Source: JACMOY01 sp046590855 (GTDB taxonomy: Bacteria; Actinomycetota; Actinomycetes; Actinomycetales; Angustibacteraceae). From it: a DNA stretch of 10,460 nucleotides. Positions within the stretch are counted from its first letter, which is position 1. Each line of letters begins with the position of its first letter. The stretch covers positions 1-10,460 of the forward strand of contig JBKJTJ010000200.1 of assembly GCA_046590855.1 (NCBI GenBank), given 5' to 3'. Of this stretch, positions 1 through 6,928 are shown piece by piece. Position numbers and translations under genes: made by a program. The notes under the pieces are model-generated. The model had not been told where the DNA came from. It was given only the letters and a program-made list of their open reading frames with translations, and did no database searches.

Positions 1-836
1 GCCGGGCCGACCTCGGGCTGCCCGGGTGGCAGGGCCGCTACCTGCCCGATGGTTCAGGCCGGACGCCCGATGCCCGGGGGGCCCAGCTCGACGGCCCCGG
101 CTGGGTGCTGTGGGCGACCTCGGTGTGGGCCGCGTCCGCCGATGACCCGCGGGCCGGACTCGAGGCGTTGCGGCCGCTGGTGGTCTCGGCCGCCACGACC
201 GCGACGGCGAGCGTGGATCCGGGCACGGGACTGCCCAGACCCTCGATGGACTACTGGGAGCTGCCCACCACGGTGAGCACCCTCGGGGTCGCCGCCCCCG
301 TGCTCGCCGGGCTGCGGGCGGCCGGGCCGCTGCTGGAGTCCCTCGACCTGCCCACCCGGGCCGCGGACACGCGGCAGGCGGCCGCGCGCCTCGACCGAGC
401 CGTCGAGCGCACGTTCGGCGTGCTGGACTACCCGCGCCAGTCCACCGGCGGTGCTCGCGACACCTCGGTGGCCTGGCTCACCCCGCCGTTCGCGCCGGCA
501 CGGACGTCGTCGCTGCGGGCCCGCGACGCGGCGTTCGCGGACGCCGACCGGGCAGTGGGCGGCGTGGCCCCCGGCGCGGCGTGGGAGGACAACGGGGTGG
601 CGTGGACCCCCGAGACCGCGGCGTTCGCCCTGTCGTTCGCCGCCTCGGGCGAGCCCGCGCGGGCCGCGGCGCTGCTGGACTGGCTCGAGGCGCACCGGAC
701 GTCGATGGGCTCGCTGCCCGAGAAGGTCGGCCCGGACGGCGGCCCGGCGTCCGTGGCCCCGTTGTCCTGGACCGCAGCCGCCGTGCTGCTGACGCTCGCC
801 GAGCTGGACGGCCACGGCCCGGCCGCCCCGCGCTAG
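1..836 (+). CDS. Glucoamylase-like glycoside hydrolase (GH15-type), C-terminal part, 5' end cut
   Basis: The open frame enters from the left edge (first full codon at base 3) and ends at TAG 834-836, giving 277 visible residues. Upstream codons such as DGSGRTPDARGAQLDGPGW are in frame, so the GTG at 105 is internal. The pattern matches the (alpha/alpha)6-barrel glucoamylase group GH15: a D-G-x-G-W segment, then MDYWELPT, where the Glu at 258-260 sits like the general acid of the WE motif, and near the end SLPEKV followed by PLSWTAAAVLL, where the Glu at 720-722 sits like the general base. Known members hydrolyse alpha-glucans or trehalose from the non-reducing end; the substrate here cannot be read. 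The missing N-terminus would show whether it is secreted. It converges on the amidase, and the two stop codons share one CTAG (833-836). Family assignment is by remembered motif pattern; another alpha/alpha-barrel hydrolase is possible. Confidence 0.68.
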   Translation, partial: RADLGLPGWQGRYLPDGSGRTPDARGAQLDGPGWVLWATSVWAASADDPRAGLEALRPLVVSAATTATASVDPGTGLPRPSMDYWELPTTVSTLGVAAPVLAGLRAAGPLLESLDLPTRAADTRQAAARLDRAVERTFGVLDYPRQSTGGARDTSVAWLTPPFAPARTSSLRARDAAFADADRAVGGVAPGAAWEDNGVAWTPETAAFALSFAASGEPARAAALLDWLEAHRTSMGSLPEKVGPDGGPASVAPLSWTAAAVLLTLAELDGHGPAAPR

Positions 837-2308
837 TCGTCCAGCTCTGCGGCCAGCACCAACCACGGGTTCGCCTGCGAGACAGGCACTCTGGCCTCCG
901 ACAGCTGCTCGTAGCCGTAGGCGATCGAGAGCAGCTGCGCCTCGCTCCAGGCGCTGGCCATGAACGTGACCCCGAACGGACGTCGGCCGTGGGTGCGCAC
1001 ACCCGCGGGCACCGTGACGCTCGGGTGACCCGCGCGCGCACCGACGCCACAGCCCTCGGCGCCCGGGACGAGCAGTGCGGTGACGTCGTACGCGGCGAGC
1101 ACGGCGTCGATCCCGTGCTCCCCCGCGATCGCGGCGTCGCGCGCCCGCAGCGCCGCGTACGAGTCGGCGTCCGCGCCGTGGTCGACCGCGAGCGCCTCCT
1201 CCAGGATCGCCTGGCCGTACTTCAAAGCGATGGTGGCGTGGTCGCGGTTGTAGGCCACGACGCCGGCCAGGTCGCTCACGGGCGGGTCCGGCACCGTCGC
1301 GAGGTACGCCGCCAGGGCCGGCCCGAACTCGTGCAGCAGCACCGGCAGCTCGTCGGTCTGCACGAGTGCAGGCACCGGCACCAGCACCACGCCGACTCCT
1401 TCGAGGACGAGCTTGGCCTGTTGGAACAGCTCGAGGTCAGCCTTGCTCAGGTCGTCGGGCAGCTCAGGGACGGCGAGCCGCAAGCCTTGCAGCGCAACAG
1501 ATCCGAGCTGGTCGGCGTAGTCGACGGCAGCCGGCCGACCGGCCACCGTGGTCGCGGCGTCGCCGTCGTCGGGCGCGGCCATCGCGGTCAGCATCACGGC
1601 GGCGTCGTGGACGGTGCGGGTCATGGGGCCGGCGGTGTCCTGGCTCGGGGCGATCGGGATGATCCCGCTGCGGCTGACCAGCCCCACCGTCGGCTTGACC
1701 CCCACGACCCCCTGCATCGACGCCGGGCACAGGATCGAGCCGTCGGTCTCGGTGCCGACGGTGAGGGTCGACAGCCCCAGCGCCGCAGCGGCACCCGACC
1801 CACTGGACGAGCCGCAGGGCGTGATCGTCGTGTCGTACGGGTTCTCGACCTGCCCGCCCAGCGAGCTGTACCCGCTCGGCATCTCACGCGCCATGAAGTT
1901 CGCGAACTCGGTGAGGTTGGTCTTGCCCAGGATCACCGCGCCGGCGTCACGCAGCAGGGTCACCAGCACCGCGTCGCCGCCAGGGACGTTGTCGCGCAGC
2001 GCGACCGAGCCGGCGGTCGTCGGCAGCCCCGCCACGTCGATGTTGTCCTTCACCAGCACCGGGACGCCGTGCAGCGGGCCGCGCGGGCCGGTCGCTGCCC
2101 GCTCTGCGTCCAGCGCACGCGCCTCGTCGAGGGCGTCGGGCGCGAGGCACCGGACCGCCCGCACCAGCGGGTCGTACCGCGCGATCCGGTCGAGGTAGGC
2201 GAGCACCAGCTGCTCGGCCGTCAGCGTGCCGGCGTCCATGGCCGTCTGGACGTCGGCGACCCCGGCCGTCTCCAGGTCGATCGGCAGCGCTGCTGAGGAT
2301 GAGGTCAC
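833..2308 (-). CDS. Amidase signature family enzyme, peptide amidase-like
   Basis: This 491-residue protein hydrolyses a C-N amide bond by the Ser-cisSer-Lys mechanism of the amidase signature family. The catalytic Lys is K87 in VKDNID, the cis-Ser is S168 in CGSSSGSG, and the nucleophile is S191 in GTETDGSI. The block GTETDGSILCPAS followed by GVKPTVGLVSRSGIIPI and QDTAGPM resembles peptide amidase (Pam) and related amidases more than GatA, and no gatB or gatC lies nearby, so a role in tRNA amidation is unlikely. I see no signal peptide, so it is probably cytoplasmic; the substrate is unknown. The start is GTG at 2308; no other start comes before residue 24, which would cut into the N-terminal helices. 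There is no good Shine-Dalgarno sequence, but TAGGGT lies 7 bases upstream, consistent with a leaderless transcript. The gene lies 42 bases downstream of the protease gene on the same strand. Confidence 0.9.
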   Translation of the reverse strand: MTSSSAALPIDLETAGVADVQTAMDAGTLTAEQLVLAYLDRIARYDPLVRAVRCLAPDALDEARALDAERAATGPRGPLHGVPVLVKDNIDVAGLPTTAGSVALRDNVPGGDAVLVTLLRDAGAVILGKTNLTEFANFMAREMPSGYSSLGGQVENPYDTTITPCGSSSGSGAAAALGLSTLTVGTETDGSILCPASMQGVVGVKPTVGLVSRSGIIPIAPSQDTAGPMTRTVHDAAVMLTAMAAPDDGDAATTVAGRPAAVDYADQLGSVALQGLRLAVPELPDDLSKADLELFQQAKLVLEGVGVVLVPVPALVQTDELPVLLHEFGPALAAYLATVPDPPVSDLAGVVAYNRDHATIALKYGQAILEEALAVDHGADADSYAALRARDAAIAGEHGIDAVLAAYDVTALLVPGAEGCGVGARAGHPSVTVPAGVRTHGRRPFGVTFMASAWSEAQLLSIAYGYEQLSEARVPVSQANPWLVLAAELDD

Positions 2309-2315
2309 GGCCAGG

Positions 2316-2321
2316 ACCCTA
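2316..2321 (-). promoter_or_regulatory. Candidate -10 box for a leaderless amidase transcript
   Basis: Read on the minus strand the box is TAGGGT, which fits the actinobacterial TANNNT -10 pattern. Seven bases separate it from the amidase GTG, so a transcript would begin at or within a base or so of the start codon. No convincing -35 is visible. Short arms CCAGG and CCTGG (2324-2328 and 2311-2315) flank the box. Inference from sequence only. Confidence 0.4.
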
Positions 2322-2350
2322 GCCCTGGGGCACGCCGGGCCTCGCCTCGC

Positions 2351-4051
2351 TCAGTACGAGTACACGTAGTCGCGGGTCACCTCGGTGTCCGAACCCTGCC
2401 AGCTCGTCGCGGTCGCCTCGCAGGCCAGGTAGTGACCGTTCAGCGCCGCCATGGCGTCCGGGGCGATCGTGTACGTCGGTCCGGTACCCAGCAGCTGGGC
2501 AGCACTGGTCAGCCCACCCGAGGTGTACGACGGCTCGAGGGCCCAACGGTACGAGACGGTCGCGTCGGCGGGGGCACCGGCACCGCACGTTGCCGTGGTG
2601 CCAGCGGCCGCCTGATAGCCGACGTCGTACGAGATCGAGGCGTAGATGCTCGGCGGCCGCAGCCCCTCGACGTAGACGCTGTCGGTCCTGGTGTCCGCGC
2701 CCATCGCGTTGCTTGTGACGGCGGAGCAGCCCAGGTACGAGCCGGCCACCTGCCGCACCAGGTCGTCGGTGAGCGTCAGGCTCGCGCCGGTGGCCAGCGC
2801 TGTGCGAGATCCGTAGGCGTCGGCGTACCACTGGATCGACGTCATGACACCCGGCTGGGTGTACGCCGGGGCCGAGCAGGTTACGGTCGCGCCGCGGGCC
2901 TCGGTAGCGCTGGAGTAGCTGTTCAGCCCGGTGATCGAGGCGCTGTCGTAGGTGCTGGGCGCCGCGACCGCGGTGACGGCAGCGCTCGTGCTGCGCGCTC
3001 CCGCGTCCGACCGGGCGGTGACCGTGCATTTCAGCCGGGAGTCCGCGTCCGCTGCCGTGACCTGGTACGTCAACCCGGTCGCGAGCGCGCCGGACCCGTC
3101 CCGGGACCACGACGTGCGCAGCGACCGGGTGTTGCGGCTCCAGCGACCGGTGGCGCAGGTGAGCGTTGCACCCAACGAGACCGTGCCCGAGATCCCGGCC
3201 GGGGACTCCAGCACCGGTAGAGCCTGGTTGTCGGTCGCCGCCAGCGTCGGCAGCGACCGCCGGGCCGAGGCGATCCAGGTGGAGTAGTTGCCGACGGACG
3301 TGAACACGGTCGGGACCTTGACCGCGCAGCCTCGGGCGCCGAACGACGTCACGCCGACGACGTAAAGGACGCCGTGGCTCGTGACGACCAACGGCCCGCC
3401 GCTGTCGCCGTAGCAGGCGCCGGAGTAGGTGTTCGTCGTCGCGACGAAGCGCCCCGCGGCGAGCATCAGCGCTGGGCGGAAATCCACCCCGAACGCCGAC
3501 TGCGCGGCCCGGGTCTGCGGCACCAGGCGGGCGGCCAGCAGGTTGCCGGTCAGCCGTCCGTTCTGGTTCGCGCCCCAGCCGTAGAGCGTCAGCGCCGGGG
3601 GCCGGCGGCTGCGGACCGCGGTGGCCAGGGCCGCGCTGGCCAGCCTCGGGTAGGACCGCAAGCCCAGACCGTAGAGGGGTCGCACGATCGCGACGTCGTT
3701 GACGAGCTGTCGCGCGCCGTAACCGGGGTTCTCGCGCACTGCCTCCAGGGGCACCAGGCGCCCGCGCGAGAGCACGTCGGCGCCGATCTTGACGAAGTAG
3801 AAGCCGCGATCCTGCACGCAGTGCGCCGCGGTCATCACCTCACGAGCCGACAGCGCCGTGGCGCTGCAGATGAACTGCGGTGCGGTGCCGGCGTCCGGGC
3901 TCCAGTAGACCGAGACGGCCCACGGCACGGTGGCCGAGGGACGCACCACGTTGCTGCCGAACGTGACCGCCGAGGCCGGAGCCGCCCCACCGCCCGCGAA
4001 CAGCCCGACGAGCGCGGAGGCAGCGATGACGGACAGCAGGCGACGAAGCAC
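2351..4051 (-). CDS. Secreted chymotrypsin-fold (S1) serine protease with three Ig-like C-terminal modules
   Basis: The chosen start is GTG at 4051, with GGGGG about 10 bases upstream, giving 566 residues that open directly with a signal peptide: MLRRLL, a hydrophobic core, then APASA with likely cleavage after residue 28. An in-frame GTG at 4117 would add 22 polar residues ahead of the signal and is less likely. The protease domain (about 33-265) has the triad H77 (TAAHC), D119 (NDVAIV) and S217 (GDSGGP), with probable disulfides C62-C78 and C213-C242. The position matching Asp189 of trypsin is G211, and T249 appears to match residue 226, so the S1 pocket does not look tryptic and may prefer small side chains. 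Residues 278-566 form three modules, each with one cysteine pair (C299/C342, C392/C442, C489/C544) and a central Trp, as in bacterial Ig-like repeats, perhaps binding a surface or polymer. The protein would act outside the cell. Substrate unknown. Confidence 0.9.
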   Translation of the reverse strand: MLRRLLSVIAASALVGLFAGGGAAPASAVTFGSNVVRPSATVPWAVSVYWSPDAGTAPQFICSATALSAREVMTAAHCVQDRGFYFVKIGADVLSRGRLVPLEAVRENPGYGARQLVNDVAIVRPLYGLGLRSYPRLASAALATAVRSRRPPALTLYGWGANQNGRLTGNLLAARLVPQTRAAQSAFGVDFRPALMLAAGRFVATTNTYSGACYGDSGGPLVVTSHGVLYVVGVTSFGARGCAVKVPTVFTSVGNYSTWIASARRSLPTLAATDNQALPVLESPAGISGTVSLGATLTCATGRWSRNTRSLRTSWSRDGSGALATGLTYQVTAADADSRLKCTVTARSDAGARSTSAAVTAVAAPSTYDSASITGLNSYSSATEARGATVTCSAPAYTQPGVMTSIQWYADAYGSRTALATGASLTLTDDLVRQVAGSYLGCSAVTSNAMGADTRTDSVYVEGLRPPSIYASISYDVGYQAAAGTTATCGAGAPADATVSYRWALEPSYTSGGLTSAAQLLGTGPTYTIAPDAMAALNGHYLACEATATSWQGSDTEVTRDYVYSY

Positions 4052-4075
4052 GTGAACGAGACCCCCGGGAGACGT

Positions 4076-4096
4076 CGGGTCGAGGTTATCGACCCG
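4076..4096. promoter_or_regulatory. Perfect 8-bp inverted repeat over a candidate -10 box, upstream of the protease
   Basis: The arms CGGGTCGA (4076-4083) and TCGACCCG (4089-4096) are exact reverse complements around a 5-base centre. On the minus strand the centre plus one arm base reads TAACCT (4088-4083), a TANNNT -10 candidate. Transcription would then start near 4076 and leave a leader of about 25 bases carrying GGGGG before the GTG at 4051. A dyad covering a -10 box is what a repressor operator looks like. No T-run follows, so it is not a typical terminator of guaA. No clear -35 is visible. Confidence 0.5.
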
Positions 4097-4117
4097 GTGG
4101 CCGCCGTTTGACGCCAC

Positions 4118-4190
4118 GTCGGCTGGGCCTCAGGCTAAGGGCCCGGTCGCTCACGCGTACGGCTTTTGACCGATCTGGTGCGAGTGCGGC
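4118..4190. other. Intergenic stretch after guaA
   Basis: This gap separates the guaA stop from the longest possible protease frame (with the preferred start the gap is 4052-4190). It holds only a weak minus-strand hairpin, GGGCC (4140-4144) with GGCCC (4125-4129) and a 10-base loop, and no T-run. I see no small gene or riboswitch. Whether guaA transcription ends here or continues into the protease is unclear. Confidence 0.35.
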
Positions 4191-5774
4191 TTACTCCCAC
4201 TCGATGGTGCCGGGGGGCTTGCTGGTGACGTCGAGGACGACCCGGTTGACCTCGGCGACCTCGTTGGTGATGCGGGTCGAGATCTTCGCGAGGACGTCGT
4301 ACGGCAGGCGGGTCCAGTCGGCGGTCATCGCGTCCTCGCTGGACACCGGACGCAGGACGATCGGGTGTCCGTAGGTGCGCCCATCCCCTTGCACACCAAC
4401 GGATCTGACGTCGGCGAGCAGGACGACAGGACACTGCCAGATCGAGCGGTCGAGCCCGGCGGCGGTGAGCTCCTCGCGCACGATCAGGTCGGCGGCGCGC
4501 AGGGTGGCGAGCCGCTCGGCGGTCACCTCGCCGACGATCCGGATGCCGAGGCCGGGCCCGGGGAACGGCTGGCGGGCGACGATGACCTCGGGGACGCCGA
4601 GCTCGAGGCCGACCGCGCGCACCTCGTCCTTGAACAGCATCCGCAGGGGCTCGACGAGCTCGAACTGCAGGTCGTCGGGCAGGCCGCCGACGTTGTGATG
4701 GCTCTTGATCGTCGCGGCGCCCTCGCCGCCACCGGACTCGACGACGTCCGGGTAGAGGGTGCCCTGCACCAGGAACTTGACCGGGTGGCCGTCGGCGGCG
4801 GCCTCGCCCGCCACCTCGCGGGCGGCCTGCTCGAACGCCCGGATGAACTCGCGACCGATGGCCTTGCGCTTGTCCTCGGGGTCGGTGACGCCGGCGAGCG
4901 CGTCGAGGAAGCGCTCCTTCGCGTCGAAGACCTTGAGCGATACACCGGTGGCGTCGACGAAGTCGCGCTCGACCTGCTCGGCCTCGCCCTCGCGCAGCAG
5001 CCCGTGGTCGACGAAGACGCAGGTCAGCTGGTCCCCGACCGCACGCTGCACCAGGGCCGCCGCCACGGAGGAGTCGACACCGCCCGACAGCCCGCAGATG
5101 ACCCGCGCGTCACCGACCTGGGTGCGCACCCGGGCGACGAGCTCGTCGGCGACGTTGCCGGCGGTCCAGGACTGCTCCAGGCCCGCGCCGCGGGTGAGGA
5201 AGTTCTCGATCACCCGCTGGCCGAACGTCGAGTGCACGACCTCGGGGTGCCACTGCAGCCCGTACAGCCGGCGGGCGTCGTCCTCGAACGCGGCGACCGG
5301 CGTCCCCACCGTCTCGGCGGTCACCCGGAACCCGGCAGGCGCGGCGTCCACGCTGTCGCCGTGGCTCATCCACACCGACTGCTCCTGCGTCTGCCCGTGG
5401 AACAGCGTGGAGCCGTCCGGGGTGACCCGCGCGTGCGTGCCCCCGTACTCGCGCTGCCCGGTGTGGGCGACCTGACCGTCCAGGGCCACGGCCATCGCCT
5501 GGAACCCATAGCAGATGCCGAGCACCGGTACCCCGGCCGCGAACAGGGCGGGGTCGACGCGGGGGGCGCCGTCCTCGTACACGCTGCTGGGGCCGCCCGA
5601 GAGGATGATCGCGGCAGGATCGCGCTCGAGCATCCGCGCCACCGGCATCGTGTGGGGCACGACCTCGCTGTAGACGCTGGCCTCGCGGACGCGCCGGGCG
5701 ATCAGCTGGGCGTACTGCGCCCCGAAGTCCACGACGAGGACGGGGCGGGACTCCAGGTCGGGCGCGTCGCTCAC
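4191..5774 (-). CDS. guaA: GMP synthase (glutamine-hydrolysing)
   Basis: This 527-residue enzyme makes GMP from XMP, ATP and glutamine, the last step of de novo guanine nucleotide synthesis, in the cytosol. The class I glutamine amidotransferase domain fills about residues 10-195, with nucleophile C88 in GICYG and H176/E178 in QWHPEV. The ATP pyrophosphatase domain begins near 205 with the P-loop-like GLSGGVDSS (228-236), and the C-terminal dimerisation domain ends with KPPGTIEWE, the usual terminus of the family. Length is normal and all key residues are present. The start is GTG at 5774, giving MSDAPDLES before the conserved VLVVDFGAQY; the longer upstream frame only reads through DUF3817 and SURF1 out of frame. 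The start overlaps the DUF3817 stop as GTGA. No Shine-Dalgarno sequence is seen, but TACCCT lies 6 bases upstream, so both coupling and its own leaderless transcript are possible. Confidence 0.98.
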   Translation of the reverse strand: MSDAPDLESRPVLVVDFGAQYAQLIARRVREASVYSEVVPHTMPVARMLERDPAAIILSGGPSSVYEDGAPRVDPALFAAGVPVLGICYGFQAMAVALDGQVAHTGQREYGGTHARVTPDGSTLFHGQTQEQSVWMSHGDSVDAAPAGFRVTAETVGTPVAAFEDDARRLYGLQWHPEVVHSTFGQRVIENFLTRGAGLEQSWTAGNVADELVARVRTQVGDARVICGLSGGVDSSVAAALVQRAVGDQLTCVFVDHGLLREGEAEQVERDFVDATGVSLKVFDAKERFLDALAGVTDPEDKRKAIGREFIRAFEQAAREVAGEAAADGHPVKFLVQGTLYPDVVESGGGEGAATIKSHHNVGGLPDDLQFELVEPLRMLFKDEVRAVGLELGVPEVIVARQPFPGPGLGIRIVGEVTAERLATLRAADLIVREELTAAGLDRSIWQCPVVLLADVRSVGVQGDGRTYGHPIVLRPVSSEDAMTADWTRLPYDVLAKISTRITNEVAEVNRVVLDVTSKPPGTIEWE

Positions 5775-6094
5775 GCGGTCAGGGTATCGGCGCCGCGCGC
5801 CTGCACCTCGCGCGCGACCTTGCGCTCCATCACGAAGGAGAAGAAGGGCACGACGCCGGCGAGCATCACGCCGACCGTCTTGATCAGCGGCCACCGCACC
5901 TTGAACCCGAGGTCGACTGTGGTCACCAGGTAGAGCATGTACAGCACGCCGTGGATCGGGCTCCACCACGCGAGCGACTCGTTGTCGAACCCGTAGTGCA
6001 GGACGATCTCGAGGCACAGGATCAGCAGCCCGATGCCGACGACCACCGCCATGACCTTGAAGCGCCGCAACGCCGAACCGACCTGCGGGGTCAT
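5771..6094 (-). CDS. DUF3817 small integral membrane protein
   Basis: This 107-residue protein has about three membrane segments (roughly 13-33, 45-64 and 74-90). The pattern SPIHGVLYMLYLVTTVDLGFK followed by RWPL and LAGVVPFFSFVMERKV, with the conserved His-Gly and a charged C-terminal tail, is typical of the DUF3817 family, whose function is unknown to me. The start is ATG at 6094, with AGAGGG about 10 bases upstream inside the SURF1 gene. It overlaps the SURF1 stop as ATGA and the guaA start as GTGA, so the three genes are probably translated from one message. I recall DUF3817 genes next to guaA in other actinobacteria, which supports the assignment but does not give a role. Confidence 0.9.
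   Translation of the reverse strand: MTPQVGSALRRFKVMAVVVGIGLLILCLEIVLHYGFDNESLAWWSPIHGVLYMLYLVTTVDLGFKVRWPLIKTVGVMLAGVVPFFSFVMERKVAREVQARGADTLTA
5781..5786 (-). promoter_or_regulatory. Candidate -10 box for guaA inside the DUF3817 gene
   Basis: On the minus strand the sequence is TACCCT, a TANNNT match, six bases before the guaA GTG. A start seven bases past the box would fall on the first base of the start codon. It could let guaA be expressed apart from SURF1 and DUF3817. No -35 match is visible, and the six bases also encode DUF3817 residues, so chance is possible. Confidence 0.33.
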
Positions 6095-6879
6095 CCGATG
6101 GCCACCCTCTCGTCGACGCCCGCCCGGTCGGTCGACCGGTCGAGCTGCTCCTGCCGCACCATCTTCCACCACAGCACCAGCGCGAACCCCGCGAACAGCC
6201 ACCACTGGACGGCGTAGGCGGCGTTGCGCCACGCGATGCCCTGCGGCACGAAGGCCGGCGCCGGCACCCGCTGCGGCGCGCTCGCGACGCCCGACTCGCT
6301 CGCCGCGAGCACGTACCCGTTGTAGATCGGCGCACCCCAGCGGTTGACCAGGTCGGCGGCGTCCACCTGTTGCAGCTGCCCGGGCGGAAGGGCGGTCGCC
6401 CGGTCGGCCGGCGGGTCGTCCGGCTGGAGCACGCCCAGCACGGTCACCCGCCCCGGCGGCACGGACGTCGGCGCCGCGCTCGCGTCGTCGGCCGAGGCCA
6501 CCCAGCCCCGCACCACGGGCAACCACGCGCCCGCCTCGGTGCGCAGGCCCGTCACCACCCACAGGCCAGACCGCCCGCGCTGCAGCCGTTCTGGCACGAG
6601 CACGGTCGTCGTCGGGTCGTAAGTGCCCGTAGCGCTCACCTGGCGGCCCGAGGCCTGCGCGGTGAACGACCGCTGAGGCACGAGCACCTCGTCGAGCGGG
6701 GCGGCCGGACGGGTGCGCAGCTCGCGAGCCGCGGCCTGCGCGCCCCGGTCCTTGGCGACCCCGAGCTGCCACGAACCCAGCCAGCCGAAGACGACGCACA
6801 CCGCCAGCACCAGCGCGAGCAGCGCCAGCCAGCGGGGTCGGAGCGCGGTCCGCAGCACCCCTCGACGGTACGGCGTCAC
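6091..6879 (-). CDS. SURF1 family cytochrome oxidase biogenesis protein
   Basis: This protein of up to 262 residues has the SURF1 layout: an N-terminal membrane anchor (about 17-37), an extracytoplasmic domain, and a second membrane helix (about 219-239). Supporting motifs are GSWQLGVAKDRG just after the first helix, GTYDP near 85, VVTGL then WLPVVRGWV around 108-127, and AWRNAAYAVQWWLFAGFAL leading into the last helix. SURF1 proteins assist assembly of haem-copper cytochrome c oxidase, probably at haem a insertion. The start is uncertain. GTG at 6879 gives 262 residues; GTG at 6858 gives 255, begins MLRTALRPRW, and has TACCGT six bases upstream. The stop overlaps the DUF3817 start (ATGA). 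The gene heads the SURF1, DUF3817, guaA unit and is divergent from the ABC operon. Confidence 0.9.
   Translation of the reverse strand: MTPYRRGVLRTALRPRWLALLALVLAVCVVFGWLGSWQLGVAKDRGAQAAARELRTRPAAPLDEVLVPQRSFTAQASGRQVSATGTYDPTTTVLVPERLQRGRSGLWVVTGLRTEAGAWLPVVRGWVASADDASAAPTSVPPGRVTVLGVLQPDDPPADRATALPPGQLQQVDAADLVNRWGAPIYNGYVLAASESGVASAPQRVPAPAFVPQGIAWRNAAYAVQWWLFAGFALVLWWKMVRQEQLDRSTDRAGVDERVAIG
6865..6870 (-). promoter_or_regulatory. Candidate -10 box favouring the shorter SURF1 start
   Basis: The minus strand reads TACCGT, then six bases, then GTG (6858-6856). The same hexamer serves as the candidate -10 for the divergent ABC operon. If functional, transcription would begin at 6858 and SURF1 would start there rather than at 6879. 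No -35 match is apparent. Confidence 0.3.
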
Positions 6880-6890
6880 CGCTAAACCCG

Positions 6891-6920
6891 TTGGGAGGGG
6901 TAGTCAGCAGGGCCTACCGT
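6891..6920 (+). promoter_or_regulatory. Candidate promoter of the ABC exporter operon (leaderless)
   Basis: TTGGGA at 6891-6896 and TACCGT at 6915-6920 form a sigma-70-like -35 and -10 pair with an 18-base spacer. The ATG at 6929 follows the -10 by eight bases, so the message would begin about two bases before the start codon. No Shine-Dalgarno sequence lies at a useful distance: AGGG at 6909-6912 would be inside the promoter. This is the best promoter in the window, and the only one with a recognisable -35. It lies in the 49-base gap between the divergent SURF1 and ABC genes. Confidence 0.55.
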
Positions 6921-6928
6921 GGTGCATC

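Noticed and set aside
581..2296. Long plus-strand open frame of 571 residues opposite the amidase
   Set aside because: It is Arg/Gly/His/Asp/Gln-rich without any family pattern and is explained by codon bias of the antisense amidase, which has all catalytic residues.
4052..4117. Longer protease start at GTG 4117
   Set aside because: It puts 22 polar residues before the signal peptide and lies upstream of the candidate promoter; GTG 4051 has a Shine-Dalgarno.
4125..4144. GGGCC/GGCCC hairpin as guaA terminator
   Set aside because: Only five base pairs with a 10-base loop and no T-run; kept only as a comment.
4365..5933. Long plus-strand open frame of 522 residues opposite guaA
   Set aside because: Composition is typical of an antisense shadow in GC-rich DNA; guaA is certain on the other strand.
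6713..6928. N-terminal extension of the first ABC subunit by 72 residues
   Set aside because: It overlaps the SURF1 coding region antisense and is low-complexity; the ATG at 6929 has a well-placed promoter box.
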